DNA of 64,000 nt from Actinoplanes flavus (GTDB lineage Bacteria > Actinomycetota > Actinomycetes > Mycobacteriales > Micromonosporaceae). The DNA is taken from the NCBI RefSeq assembly GCF_017592555.1, contig NZ_JAGFNS010000012.1, positions 62,001 through 126,000 of the forward strand, given 5' to 3'. Position numbers and translations under genes: made by a program. The notes below the pieces were generated by a model. It was not told where the DNA came from, made no database searches, and saw only the letters and a list, made by a program, of their open reading frames with translations. Below are positions 7,482 through 15,579 of the stretch, piece by piece (positions within the stretch are counted from its first letter, which is position 1; the number at the start of each line of letters is the position of its first letter).

Positions 7482-8049
7482 CGACGGGCTCGCCGGTCAT
7501 GGCGATCGAGGCGGCACGGAACTGTTCCAGGGCGGCGTCGGTGGTGCCGCGGGCCACGCCGGCGGTGAGTTCCAGCAGCACGGTGGTGGCGAAGCCTTCC
7601 GCCGCGGCGTCCAGCGCGGTCGCGCGTACGCAATGGTCTGTCGCTATGCCCACGACCTCGACCTCGGTGACTCCCCGGCCCCGCAGCCAGCCGGCGAGGG
7701 TTTCGCCGGCCTCGGTCGTGCCTTCGAAGCCGGAGTAGGCCGCCTGGTGGGCGCCCTTGTGGAAGATCGCCTCGATCCGGTCGGTGACCAGTTCGGGGTG
7801 GAACTCGGACCCGCTGGTGCCGACCACGCAGTGCGCCGGCCAGGTGTCCACGTAGTCGGGGTGCTCGCTGAAGTGCGCTCCCGGGTCGACGTGGTAGTCC
7901 TTGGTGGCGACCACGTGCTCCCAGCGGTCACCGGCCCGGTCGAGCACCAGCGAGATGCCTTTGGCGACCGCGGCGCCGCCGCCGACCGGGAGTGAGCCGC
8001 CCTCGCAGAAGTCGTTCTGCACGTCCACGATGATCAATGCGCGTGACAT
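7471..8049 (-). CDS. pncA: Nicotinamidase
   Basis: 192-aa cysteine hydrolase of the isochorismatase fold that deamidates nicotinamide to nicotinate in the NAD salvage route. The catalytic triad is visible: Asp9 in IIVDVQNDF, Lys in VVATKDYHVDP, and the nucleophile Cys in GIATDHCVRATA. The metal-site residues Asp and His in DYHVDPGAHF also fit. ATG 8049 lies 8 nt after the pncB stop, so the two are co-transcribed and run consecutive steps: PncA makes nicotinate and PncB converts it to the mononucleotide. Confidence 0.95.
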   Translation of the reverse strand: MSRALIIVDVQNDFCEGGSLPVGGGAAVAKGISLVLDRAGDRWEHVVATKDYHVDPGAHFSEHPDYVDTWPAHCVVGTSGSEFHPELVTDRIEAIFHKGAHQAAYSGFEGTTEAGETLAGWLRGRGVTEVEVVGIATDHCVRATALDAAAEGFATTVLLELTAGVARGTTDAALEQFRAASIAMTGEPVVDA

Positions 8050-8057
8050 GGTGCCCC

Positions 8058-9344
8058 CTAGGCGGTGGGAACGATGACGACGGGGATCGCGGGGTCACCC
8101 GCGGAGAGTTTGAGGCCCTCCCACGGGATCGAGATCAGATTCTGCCGCAGGTGTTCGCGGGACTCCTGGAGGCTCGGTGTGTGGACTACTTCGCCGTCGG
8201 CGATCCAGGTGCGCTGGAGCAGCCGGTCGTTGGTCTGGTGGTCGGGCACGCCCTGGGAGAAGATGATCTCCTCGGTGGCGGTGCCGGTGGGCTTGTGCCG
8301 GCGGATCGCGATCTTGCGGCCGCCGACGGTCGCCTTGTTCTCCGAGCGCTTGACGACCGGGCGGCCCTCGACCTCGACGAGTTTGTAGACGAGGCCGGCG
8401 GTGGGCGCGCCGGAGCCGGTGACCACGGCGGTGCCGGCGCCGTACATGTCGACGGGTTCGGCGGCGAGGGTGGCGATCGAGTACTCGTCCATGTCGCCGG
8501 AGACGATGATCTTGGTTTCGGTGGCGCCGAGAGAGTCCAGCAGCTCCCGGGACTGCTGGGCCAGAACGGACAGGTCGCCCGAGTCGATGCGGATGGCCCG
8601 CAGGTCCGGCCCGCCGATCGCGATGGCGTTGCGGATGCCCTGGCTGATGTCGTACGTGTCGACCAGCAGCGTCGTGTTCTTGCCCAGGGCGGCCACCTGC
8701 GACCCGAACGCGGCCGGCTCGTCGTCGTGCAGCAGCGTGAACGCGTGCGCCGACGTGCCGGTGGTGGGTATGCCGTACGCCCGCCCGGCCGCGAGGTTGG
8801 ACGTGGACGCGAACCCGGCCAGGTAGGCGGCCCGGGCGGCGGCGACCGCGGCCTGCTCGTGGGTGCGCCGGGACCCCATCTCGATGATCGGGCGCCCACG
8901 GGCGGCGGTGACCATGCGGGCGGCGGCGGCCGCGATGGCGCTGTCGTGGTTGAGCACCGAGAGGATGAGCGTCTCCAGCACCACGCATTCGGCGAAGGTG
9001 CCGGAAACGGTCAGGATCGGTGAGCCGGGGAAGAACAGCTCGCCCTCCGCGTACCCCTCGATCTCGCCGGTGAAGCGATAGTCCGAGAGCCATTTGGCGC
9101 AGGTCTCGTCGACGATCCCGGACGAGCGCAGGAACTCGACCTCGCCCGGGGTGAAGCGGAAGTCGCGGATCATCTCGATCAGGCGACCGGTGCCCGCGAC
9201 CACGCCGTAGCGGCGTCCGGTGGGCAGGCGCCGGGCGAACACCTCGAAGACGCAGTGGCGGTCGGCGGTGCCGTCCCGCAGCGCGGCGCTGACCATGGTC
9301 AGCTCGTACTGATCGGTCATCAGGGCCGGCGTGATGGTGTCCAC
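8058..9344 (-). CDS. pncB: Nicotinate phosphoribosyltransferase
   Basis: 428-aa enzyme (from GTG 9344) joining nicotinate and PRPP to nicotinate mononucleotide. Recognisable segments include TPALMTDQYELTMVSAALRDG at the N terminus, the DSGDLSVLAQQSRELLD stretch (residues about 280-296, phosphate-binding region) and SGDMDEYSI. Possible starts are GTG 9344, GTG 9353 or an upstream codon at 9431. I take 9344 because AGGG lies about 8 nt before it and the family begins near the LMTDQYEL segment. It leads the pncB-pncA-GNAT operon and is divergent from clpS. Confidence 0.93.
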   Translation of the reverse strand: MDTITPALMTDQYELTMVSAALRDGTADRHCVFEVFARRLPTGRRYGVVAGTGRLIEMIRDFRFTPGEVEFLRSSGIVDETCAKWLSDYRFTGEIEGYAEGELFFPGSPILTVSGTFAECVVLETLILSVLNHDSAIAAAAARMVTAARGRPIIEMGSRRTHEQAAVAAARAAYLAGFASTSNLAAGRAYGIPTTGTSAHAFTLLHDDEPAAFGSQVAALGKNTTLLVDTYDISQGIRNAIAIGGPDLRAIRIDSGDLSVLAQQSRELLDSLGATETKIIVSGDMDEYSIATLAAEPVDMYGAGTAVVTGSGAPTAGLVYKLVEVEGRPVVKRSENKATVGGRKIAIRRHKPTGTATEEIIFSQGVPDHQTNDRLLQRTWIADGEVVHTPSLQESREHLRQNLISIPWEGLKLSAGDPAIPVVIVPTA

Positions 9345-9455
9345 GGGCAACACCCTATTGCGCGTACGGCCGGAGCGTCGCCCGTGGGGCTCGACGCGAC
9401 TGTTGACCTGCGGTTCGATGCTCCGGTTCACCGGTTCGCCGAATCCGGTGGCAAC

Positions 9456-9755
9456 ATGGGGGGCATGGCGTTGCCTCAGGTTGCTCCCGTCGAGACGCCG
9501 GAGATCGAGGAAGTACCGGCCGGGGACCGGCCGTGGGTGACCATCGTCTGGGACGACCCGGTCAACCTCATGTCATATGTGACCTGGGTCTTCCAGAAGC
9601 TCTTCGGATACAGCAAGGAAAAGGCCGAGAGGCTGATGATGGACGTGCACACGAAGGGCAAGGCGGTGGTCTCGACAGGTGCGCGTGAGCGCATGGAGAT
9701 GGACGCCAACCAACTGCACGGATACGGTCTCTGGGCCACGGTCGACCGGAGTTGA
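9456..9755 (+). CDS. clpS: ATP-dependent Clp protease adaptor
   Basis: 99-aa ClpS. It binds N-degron substrates and delivers them to the ClpA/ClpC unfoldase of the Clp protease. The core WVTIVWDDPVNLMSYVTWVFQKLFGYSKEKAERLMMDVHTKGKA contains the DDP(V/I)N segment and the MMxVHxxGKA helix that shape the N-degron pocket. ATG 9456 is preferred to ATG 9465, whose upstream G-run lies too close. It heads a block (DUF2017, mec, cysO, cysM) conserved in actinobacteria. Confidence 0.95.
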   Translation: MGGMALPQVAPVETPEIEEVPAGDRPWVTIVWDDPVNLMSYVTWVFQKLFGYSKEKAERLMMDVHTKGKAVVSTGARERMEMDANQLHGYGLWATVDRS

Positions 9756-9791
9756 CCGTCCGGCGGTCCCGACAAGCGGGTGGGGAAGAAG

Positions 9792-10292
9792 ATGTTCCGA
9801 CGCAGCGGTGGCCAGTGTGTCGCCACGTTCGCGCACGATGAGGTGCGGGTCCTGCGGAAGGTGGCCGCTGAGGTGGTCGGCCTGCTGACCGACGGGATGG
9901 ATCACACCGATCCGGTGGTGTCCCGCCTCTTCCCGGACATCTATCCCGACCGCCCGGAGGACTCCCAGGAGTTCCGCCTCTACACCGAGGGCGATCTCAA
10001 GACCAGCAAGATCGACCAGGCCGGCGCGATCCTCGCGGCCCTGCCCGACGAGGGCGAGGGCGAGGTCCGGCTGGACGGTGAGGCGGCCGAGGCCTGGCTG
10101 CGGGCGATCAACGACGCCCGGCTGGCCATGGGCACCCGGCTGGAGATCCAGGCCGATACCGACCTGGGTGAGGAGCTGGACAACGCGGTCCTGGAGGACC
10201 CGGGTTCGAGCCGGGTGTTCCAGCTGTCGGTCTACGCCTATCTCGGCTATCTCCAGGAGTCGCTGCTCAACGCGCTTCCTGAGATCCGGTAG
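9792..10292 (+). CDS. DUF2017 family protein
   Basis: 166-aa acidic, helix-rich cytoplasmic protein of unknown function that follows clpS in actinobacteria (Rv1332 position in M. tuberculosis). The N-terminal part reads VATFAHDEVRVLRKVAAEVVGLL, and the centre has FRLYTEGDLKTSKIDQA. No catalytic motif is visible. The start is uncertain: ATG 9792 has GTGGGGA about 5 nt upstream, while GTG 9780 lacks a good ribosome binding site. The conserved pairing suggests, but does not prove, a link to Clp-dependent proteolysis. Confidence 0.85.
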   Translation: MFRRSGGQCVATFAHDEVRVLRKVAAEVVGLLTDGMDHTDPVVSRLFPDIYPDRPEDSQEFRLYTEGDLKTSKIDQAGAILAALPDEGEGEVRLDGEAAEAWLRAINDARLAMGTRLEIQADTDLGEELDNAVLEDPGSSRVFQLSVYAYLGYLQESLLNALPEIR

Positions 10293-10344
10293 GTGTGTGA
10301 ACCGCCACGGTGGGGGCCGGGAAATCTCACGGTAATGTGAACGC

Positions 10345-10767
10345 GTGCTGACCATCGACCGAGCGATCATCGACGCGATCGTCGCCCACGCCCGCCGGGA
10401 CCACCCGGACGAGGCCTGTGGCGTCGTGGCCGGAGCGATCGGCAGTGACGTGCCCCGCCGGCACATCCCGATGGACAATGCCGCGCGTTCGATGACGTTC
10501 TACGAGTTCGACTCGATGGAGCACCTGCGGGTGTGGCGCGAGATGGACGACCTCGACGAGGAGCCGGTGGTCATCTACCACTCGCACACCGCGACCGAGG
10601 CCTACCCCTCACGGACCGACATCTCGTTCGCCGGCGAGCCGAATGCGCATTATCTCCTGGTCTCCACCCGCGAGCCGGACTCCGAAGAGATCCGGTCGTT
10701 CCGTATCGTGGACGGTGTGGTGACCGAGGAAGAGGTCAACATCGTGGATGCGACGGTGAAGGCGTGA
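10345..10767 (+). CDS. mec: JAMM metalloprotease, CysO-cysteine hydrolase
   Basis: 140-aa zinc peptidase of family M67 (Mov34/MPN). In M. tuberculosis Mec releases cysteine from the CysO-cysteine thiocarboxylate adduct made by CysM. The JAMM site is complete: Glu23 in DEACG and the HSHT...AYPSRTD motif giving His79, His81, Ser89 and Asp92. It is followed by a possible leader ORF, cysO and cysM on the same strand. GTG 10345 is the only reasonable start. Because CysO here carries residues beyond its Gly-Gly, Mec may also cut the CysO precursor, as QbsD and HcyD do for their carriers; this is inference. Confidence 0.93.
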   Translation: MLTIDRAIIDAIVAHARRDHPDEACGVVAGAIGSDVPRRHIPMDNAARSMTFYEFDSMEHLRVWREMDDLDEEPVVIYHSHTATEAYPSRTDISFAGEPNAHYLLVSTREPDSEEIRSFRIVDGVVTEEEVNIVDATVKA

Positions 10768-10841
10768 TTTCCACAGCTGTGCAGTCGTACATGTTCGGGC
10801 AGAGCCCGGCATCGGTCTTCTACGAGTGTCGCTGCCGGTAA
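10764..10841 (+). CDS. Putative 25-aa Cys-containing leader peptide
   Basis: A small ORF starts with GTG overlapping the mec stop (GTGA) and ends TAA at 10841. Its C terminus reads FYECRCR, so two Cys codons (TGT, TGC) stand four and two codons before the stop. An internal ATG at 10791 would give 16 residues with the same end. It lies 51 nt before cysO. Cys codons near the end of a short ORF before cysteine-biosynthesis genes resemble the cysteine-responsive leader ORFs described in mycobacteria, in which ribosome stalling alters downstream expression. No obvious alternative hairpins were found by eye, so the regulatory role is a hypothesis. Confidence 0.45.
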   Translation: MISTAVQSYMFGQSPASVFYECRCR

Positions 10842-10892
10842 AGCGACCAGGTAAAAGCCCGTCACGTTCGACTTCTCTAGGAGATTCCAGCC

Positions 10893-11207
10893 ATGGCTAT
10901 CGAAGTTCGCGTCCCCACCATCCTGCGCAGCTACACCGGCGGCGCCAAGATCGTCGAGGGTGCCGGTGACACCCTCATCGAGCTCATCGACGACCTGGAC
11001 GCCAAGCACAACGGCCTCAAGAGCCGGCTGATCACCGCCGAGGGCGGCCTGCACCGGTTCGTGAACATCTACGTCAACGACGAGGACGTCCGCTTCCTCG
11101 GCGCGCTCGACGCCAAGCTCAAGGACGGCGACTCGATCACCATCCTCCCGGCCGTGGCCGGTGGCGCGCTTGGCTTCGCCGCCGCCGCCGCCCTCATGGG
11201 CAAGTAA
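10893..11207 (+). CDS. cysO: CysO sulfur-carrier protein with C-terminal extension
   Basis: 104-aa beta-grasp (MoaD/ThiS) sulfur carrier for cysteine synthesis. The core matches CysO: VPTILRSYTGG, LHRFVNIYVNDEDVRF, DGDSITILPAVAGG. In M. tuberculosis the protein ends at this Gly-Gly, which becomes the thiocarboxylate. Here Gly90-Gly91 are followed by 13 more residues, ALGFAAAAALMGK, before TAA. No stop occurs near the Gly-Gly in any simple frame shift, so this is not an obvious sequencing slip. The protein would need proteolytic maturation, with Mec as the natural candidate. ATG 10893 follows TAGGAGA. cysM starts 16 nt later. Confidence 0.93.
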   Translation: MAIEVRVPTILRSYTGGAKIVEGAGDTLIELIDDLDAKHNGLKSRLITAEGGLHRFVNIYVNDEDVRFLGALDAKLKDGDSITILPAVAGGALGFAAAAALMGK

Positions 11208-11223
11208 CGGGAGCCCAGCGAAG

Positions 11224-12189
11224 ATGGCTCGTTACGAGAGCCTGCTGGACGCGTGCGGGGGCACGCCGCTCGTCGGCCTGCCCCGCCTCTCACCGGCGGT
11301 GCCCGAGGGGGCGCCGCCGGTGCGGCTCTGGGCCAAGCTGGAGGACCGCAACCCGACCGGCAGCATCAAGGATCGCGCCGCCCTGTTCATGGTGCGGGCG
11401 GCCGAGGAGTCCGGGCATCTGCGCCCGGGTGACACCATCCTGGAGCCGACCAGCGGCAACACCGGCATCGCCCTGGCCATGGTGGCCAAGCTGCGGGGCT
11501 ACCGGCTGGTCTGCGTGATGCCGGAGAACGTGTCGGCCGAGCGGACCCAGCTGCTGCGGATGTACGGCGCGGAGATCATCTTCTCGCCGGCGGCCGGGGG
11601 CTCCAACCAGGCCGTGGCGACCGCCAAGCAGATCGCCGCCGAGCACCCGGACTGGAAGATGCTGTTCCAGTACGGCAACCCGGCGAACGCCCGCGCCCAC
11701 TACGAGACCACCGGTCCCGAGCTGCTGCACGACCTGCCCACGATCACGCACTTCGTGGCCGGGCTGGGCACCACCGGCACGCTGATGGGCACCGGCCGGT
11801 TCCTCAAGGAGAAGATCGAGGGCATCCAGATCATCGCCGCCGAGCCACGGTACGGCGAACTGGTCTACGGCCTGCGCAACATCGACGAGGGCTACGTCCC
11901 CGAGCTGTACGACGCCTCGGTGCTGACCCGGCGCTTCTCGGTCGGCACCCGGGACGCGGTCCTGCGTACCCGGCAGCTGATCGAGGTGGAGGGCATCTTC
12001 GCGGGCTTCTCCACCGGCGCGGTGCTGCACGCGGCGCTGGCTGTGGCGCACGAGGCGGTCCGTGCCGGCAATCGGGCCGACGTCGCCTTCGTGGTGCCCG
12101 ACGCCGGCTGGAAGTACCTGTCGACCGGAGCGTACGGCGGCACGCTGAACGAGGCCGAGGAGGCTCTCGAGGGTCAGCTGTGGGCGTGA
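11224..12189 (+). CDS. cysM: CysO-dependent cysteine synthase (PLP enzyme)
   Basis: 321-aa fold-type II PLP enzyme. In actinobacteria CysM reacts O-phosphoserine with thiocarboxylated CysO to give the CysO-cysteine adduct that Mec hydrolyses. The PLP lysine is Lys49 in NPTGSIKDRAA, the Asn of TSGNTGIALA contacts PLP, and GLGTTGTLMGTGRF is the phosphate-binding loop. The length fits Rv1336 (323 aa). ATG 11224 is chosen over the longer frame at 11161 because it starts MARYESLLDACGGTPLV, the family N terminus. A hydrogen-sulfide-dependent synthase is an alternative by fold alone, but the mec-cysO context argues for the carrier route. Confidence 0.93.
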   Translation: MARYESLLDACGGTPLVGLPRLSPAVPEGAPPVRLWAKLEDRNPTGSIKDRAALFMVRAAEESGHLRPGDTILEPTSGNTGIALAMVAKLRGYRLVCVMPENVSAERTQLLRMYGAEIIFSPAAGGSNQAVATAKQIAAEHPDWKMLFQYGNPANARAHYETTGPELLHDLPTITHFVAGLGTTGTLMGTGRFLKEKIEGIQIIAAEPRYGELVYGLRNIDEGYVPELYDASVLTRRFSVGTRDAVLRTRQLIEVEGIFAGFSTGAVLHAALAVAHEAVRAGNRADVAFVVPDAGWKYLSTGAYGGTLNEAEEALEGQLWA

Positions 12190-12193
12190 GCCC

Positions 12194-12565
12194 TCAGTAG
12201 GCCAGCGCCACCATCACGTCGGCCACCATCGGCGGGGCGGCGGCGAGCAGCAGGAACCAGGGCAGGATGCGCTGGTGGATGGCGAGGACGGCGGCCACCA
12301 CCGGCGCCACGCTCAGCATGGTGAGCGCGGCCAGGGCGGGCAGATACCAGGCCGGCGCTCCACCGAAGACGGCGATCACGGCGTAGAGGCCGACGCCGAC
12401 TCCGCAGATCCCGAGCACGGTGCCGTAGAGGGCGACCGCCAGCACCCGGCCGGCGCCGGGCGGCGGATCCTCCGGTGTGGGGAAGCGGAAGATCGCCGGT
12501 TCCTCCGGCAGCCGCTGCGGCGGCACCACGGCGTGGGTGGTACGGGCGTGCTTCAGAGCGGTCAT
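12194..12565 (-). CDS. Small membrane protein of unknown function
   Basis: 123-aa protein with a hydrophilic N terminus (about 40 residues) and three predicted membrane helices: VLAVALYGTVLGICGVGVGLYAV, WYLPALAALTMLSVAPVVAAVLA, and ILPWFLLLAAAPPMVADVMVAL. I do not recognise a family. It is convergent with cysM, 4 nt from its stop, and divergent from the phosphodiesterase-like gene. In M. tuberculosis a rhomboid protease and murI lie at this place; neither is here. Confidence 0.75.
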   Translation of the reverse strand: MTALKHARTTHAVVPPQRLPEEPAIFRFPTPEDPPPGAGRVLAVALYGTVLGICGVGVGLYAVIAVFGGAPAWYLPALAALTMLSVAPVVAAVLAIHQRILPWFLLLAAAPPMVADVMVALAY

Positions 12566-12675
12566 GCCGCCTCCGTCCGACGACCTTCTTCGAGGTTCAC
12601 CCAGAGCAACGCGGATAGATCACCGGACGTGACGGTGCAAAGGTGATGAGCTGGTCGAAGGTGCTGTGACGTGCG

Positions 12676-12697
12676 TTGTCGATTTAGCGACAAATCG
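12676..12697. promoter_or_regulatory. Overlapping inverted repeats, candidate operator
   Basis: Two interlocked palindromes share this site: TTGTCG-N6-CGACAA (12676-12693) and CGATTT-N6-AAATCG (12680-12697). They are AT-rich against the local background and lie in the divergent region between the small membrane protein and the MBL gene. Confidence 0.35.
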
Positions 12698-12814
12698 ATC
12701 AGTTGTTAACGCGAGACACTGGTCGGGGCGTACGCTTCGCACCGTGATTGACCGGTCGGTGGGGGCGTGGACGGCGATTCCGAAGCCGACCCAGTGTGAG
12801 CCAGAGGGACCCGG

Positions 12815-13561
12815 ATGCGACTAACCGTTCTCGGTTGTGCCGGCAGTTTTCCCGGCCCCGAGTCGGCGTGTTCGGCCTATCTCGTGGAGGCCGACGGGTT
12901 CCGGCTTCTGATCGACTTCGGTTCCGGGGCGCTCTCCGCCCTCCAGCGGTACTCGGACATGCGTGGCATCGACGCCATCCTCCTCACCCACCTGCACTGC
13001 GATCACATGCTCGACGCGTGCACCTATGTGGTGGTCCGCCGCTACGACCCGGCCGGGCCGCTGCCGCCGGTGCCGGTCTACGCCCCGATGGGCGCCGCCG
13101 AGCGGATCGCCGCCGCCTACAGCACCGAGGGCGAGCCGGTCGACGACGTTTACACCTTTTACGGCCTCCAGCCGGGGACGTTCCCGATCGGGCCGCTGAC
13201 GATCACCGTGGACCGGGTCAATCACCCCATCGAGACGTACGGCGTACGCGTCGAACACAACGGCCGGGTGCTGACCTACTCGGCGGACACCGCGCCGTGC
13301 GAGTCGCTGCTGCGCCTGGCGGCCGGCGCCGACCTGTTCCTCTGCGAGGCCAGCTATCAGGACGGTGTGGTCAATCCGCCCGACCTGCACCTGACCGGTG
13401 GAGAGGCGGGCGAGGCGGCCACCAAGGCGGATGTCGGAAAGCTGCTGTTGACCCATCTCGTCCCGGCGTGGGCCAGTGAGGCATCTATTGTGGAAGCGGC
13501 CACCGCCGCCTATGCGGGGCCGGTCGAAGTCGTCCGCCCAGGCGCCAGATACGATCTCTGA
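12815..13561 (+). CDS. MBL-fold hydrolase, probable cyclic-nucleotide phosphodiesterase
   Basis: 248-aa metallo-beta-lactamase fold protein. The metal motif is THLHCDHMLD (residues about 54-63) with further ligands in LCEASY and in THLVPAW near the C terminus. It occupies the Rv1339 position between cysM and rph. Rv1339 homologues have been reported as atypical cAMP phosphodiesterases in mycobacteria, so cyclic-nucleotide cleavage is the best guess. An RNase Z-like or arylsulfatase-like activity is the alternative from fold alone. ATG 12815 follows AGAGGGA. The glycosyltransferase gene begins 49 nt downstream. Confidence 0.8.
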   Translation: MRLTVLGCAGSFPGPESACSAYLVEADGFRLLIDFGSGALSALQRYSDMRGIDAILLTHLHCDHMLDACTYVVVRRYDPAGPLPPVPVYAPMGAAERIAAAYSTEGEPVDDVYTFYGLQPGTFPIGPLTITVDRVNHPIETYGVRVEHNGRVLTYSADTAPCESLLRLAAGADLFLCEASYQDGVVNPPDLHLTGGEAGEAATKADVGKLLLTHLVPAWASEASIVEAATAAYAGPVEVVRPGARYDL

Positions 13562-13610
13562 GCCGGACGGGGGGTAGGGACCGGGTAGTACGTGACCTTG
13601 GAGTTGTTGC

Positions 13611-14840
13611 ATGCGTATCGTTCGCCTGGCCAACTTCGTCACGGTTCACACCGGTGGCCTGCGTACGGCACTGCGCCAGCTCGGCCGCGGCTACCAGGCC
13701 GCCGGTCACGAGGCGGTGCTCGTCATCCCCGGCCGCCGCTTCTCCGACAAGATGACCAAGCAGGGCCGCGTCATCACGCTGCCCAGCGCCCCGCTGCCCC
13801 GTACCGGCGGCTACCGGGTCCTGGCCGGCCGCCGTGAGCTGGTCAAACTGCTGGACAGCCTGGAGCCGGACCGGATCGAGGTCTCCGACCGCACCACTCT
13901 GCGCTGGACCGGCAACTGGGCCCGGCAGCGCGGCGTCCGGTCGATGATGGTGTCCCACGAGAGCCTGGCCGGCCTGCTCGGCGTCTGGGGCATGCCGAAA
14001 CGCGACGCCCTCGCCGACCGGTTCAACCGGCGCACCGCCGAGGCCTTCGACACGATCGTCTGCACCACCTCGTTCGCCGCCGCCGAGTTCCGCCGGCTGG
14101 ACGTGCCGAACCTGGTGGAGGTGCCGCTCGGAGTCGACCTCAAACTGTTCCACCCGAGCAAGATGGACGTCGCGGTGCGGTCCCGCTACGCCCGACCCGA
14201 TGAGCTGCTGATGGTCTACTGCAGCCGGCTGTCCGCCGCGAAACGCCCCGAGCTGGCCGTCGACACGGTGGCCTCGCTGCGCAACGGCAAGGTGCCGGCG
14301 GTGCTGGTGATGGCCGGCGACGGGACCCGGCGGACCGCCCTGGCGTACCGGGCGGCCCGGCTGCCGGTCCGCTTCGCCGGGCACATCTCCGACCGCTCGG
14401 CCGTGGCCGCTCTGCTGGCCAGCGCCGACGTGGCGCTCTCGCCCGGTCCGGTGGAGACGTTCGGCCTGGCGGCGCTGGAGGCGATGGCCTGCGGCACGCC
14501 GGTGGTGGTGAACGAGCAGAGTGCCCTTCCCGAGGTGGTCGGCGGCGGCGGGATCGCGGCGGCCGGCACCGCCGAGGCGTTCTCCGACGCGGTCAGCCGG
14601 CTCATGGAACGACCCCGGGTGGAGCGCCGGGGCGCCGCCCGTGAACAGGCCGAACAGTACGGCTGGCCGAAGGCGGTCGCCGGGTTCCTCCAGGCGCACG
14701 AGGCGGTGCCCGAGCCGGCGACCGCGCCCGCGCTGATCCGTCCCGCGGTGCCGTCCCGGCCGTACCTCCCGTCGCCGCGGCGCACCGCACCCGCCCGGGA
14801 GGCCGGGGCGGACGAAGCCGGTGCGGCCCGCTACGCATAG
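13611..14840 (+). CDS. GT4 family glycosyltransferase
   Basis: 409-aa GT-B fold transferase. The N-terminal acceptor domain begins MRIVRLANFVTVHTGGLRTALRQL, and the donor-binding domain has VYCSRLSAAKRPELAVDTVA and the ExF-type motif PGPVETFGLAALEAMACGTPVVV with the two family glutamates. It resembles GDP-mannose-dependent alpha-mannosyltransferases of actinobacteria, but the exact donor and acceptor (phosphatidylinositol mannoside or other glycolipid) are not certain. The last 45 residues are Pro/Ala/Arg-rich and likely disordered. It is inserted between the MBL gene and rph; the M. tuberculosis arrangement lacks it. Confidence 0.85.
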   Translation: MRIVRLANFVTVHTGGLRTALRQLGRGYQAAGHEAVLVIPGRRFSDKMTKQGRVITLPSAPLPRTGGYRVLAGRRELVKLLDSLEPDRIEVSDRTTLRWTGNWARQRGVRSMMVSHESLAGLLGVWGMPKRDALADRFNRRTAEAFDTIVCTTSFAAAEFRRLDVPNLVEVPLGVDLKLFHPSKMDVAVRSRYARPDELLMVYCSRLSAAKRPELAVDTVASLRNGKVPAVLVMAGDGTRRTALAYRAARLPVRFAGHISDRSAVAALLASADVALSPGPVETFGLAALEAMACGTPVVVNEQSALPEVVGGGGIAAAGTAEAFSDAVSRLMERPRVERRGAAREQAEQYGWPKAVAGFLQAHEAVPEPATAPALIRPAVPSRPYLPSPRRTAPAREAGADEAGAARYA

Positions 14841-14850
14841 GGTTGGGGGC

Positions 14851-15579
14851 ATGGCGCGACCCGACGGCCGAGCGGCCGACCAGCTGCGGCCGGTGACCCT
14901 GTCCCGGCGATGGAGCATCCACCCCGAAGGTTCGGTGCTGGTGGAGTTCGGCAACACCCGGGTGCTGTGCACCGCGAGCGTCACCGAGGGGGTGCCGCGC
15001 TGGCGCAAGGGCTCCGGGCTCGGCTGGGTGACCGCGGAGTACGCGATGTTGCCCCGGGCCACGAACACCCGCGGCGACCGGGAGAGCGTCAAGGGCAAGG
15101 TCGGCGGGCGTACCCAGGAGATCTCCCGCCTGATCGGCCGCAGCCTGCGCGCCTGCATCGACCTGAAGGCGCTGGGGGAGAACTCGATCGTTCTCGACTG
15201 CGACGTGCTCCAGGCCGACGGCGGCACCCGGACAGCGGCGATCACCGGGGCCTATGTGGCGTTGCACGACGCCGTCACCTGGCTGGCCGAGCGCAAGGCG
15301 CTGGCCGGGAAGATCGAGAAGGTGCTGCACACCTCCATCCAGGCGGTCAGCGTCGGCATCATCGACGGCGAGGCCCGGCTGGATCTGATGTACGACGAGG
15401 ACGTGACCGCCGAGGTCGACATGAACGTGGTCTGCACCGGCGCGGGCGACTTCGTCGAGGTGCAGGGGACGGGGGAGAACGGCGTGTTCCGCAGGGCCCA
15501 GTTGGACGCGATGCTCGACCTCGGCGTGCTCGGGTGCGCCGAACTGGCCGCCGCGCAGCAGAAGGCGCTCGCCGCGTGA
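14851..15579 (+). CDS. rph: Ribonuclease PH
   Basis: 242-aa phosphorolytic 3'-5' exoribonuclease that trims tRNA precursors. Signatures are MARPDGRAADQLRPV at the start (RxDGR), GSVLVEFGNTRVLC, TRGDRESVKGKVGGRTQEISRLIGRSLRAC with the phosphate-binding Arg residues, and DCDVLQADGGTRTAAITGAYVAL. ATG 14851 fits the family N terminus. It lies 10 nt after the glycosyltransferase stop and overlaps rdgB by GTGA, so the genes are translationally linked. Confidence 0.97.
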   Translation: MARPDGRAADQLRPVTLSRRWSIHPEGSVLVEFGNTRVLCTASVTEGVPRWRKGSGLGWVTAEYAMLPRATNTRGDRESVKGKVGGRTQEISRLIGRSLRACIDLKALGENSIVLDCDVLQADGGTRTAAITGAYVALHDAVTWLAERKALAGKIEKVLHTSIQAVSVGIIDGEARLDLMYDEDVTAEVDMNVVCTGAGDFVEVQGTGENGVFRRAQLDAMLDLGVLGCAELAAAQQKALAA

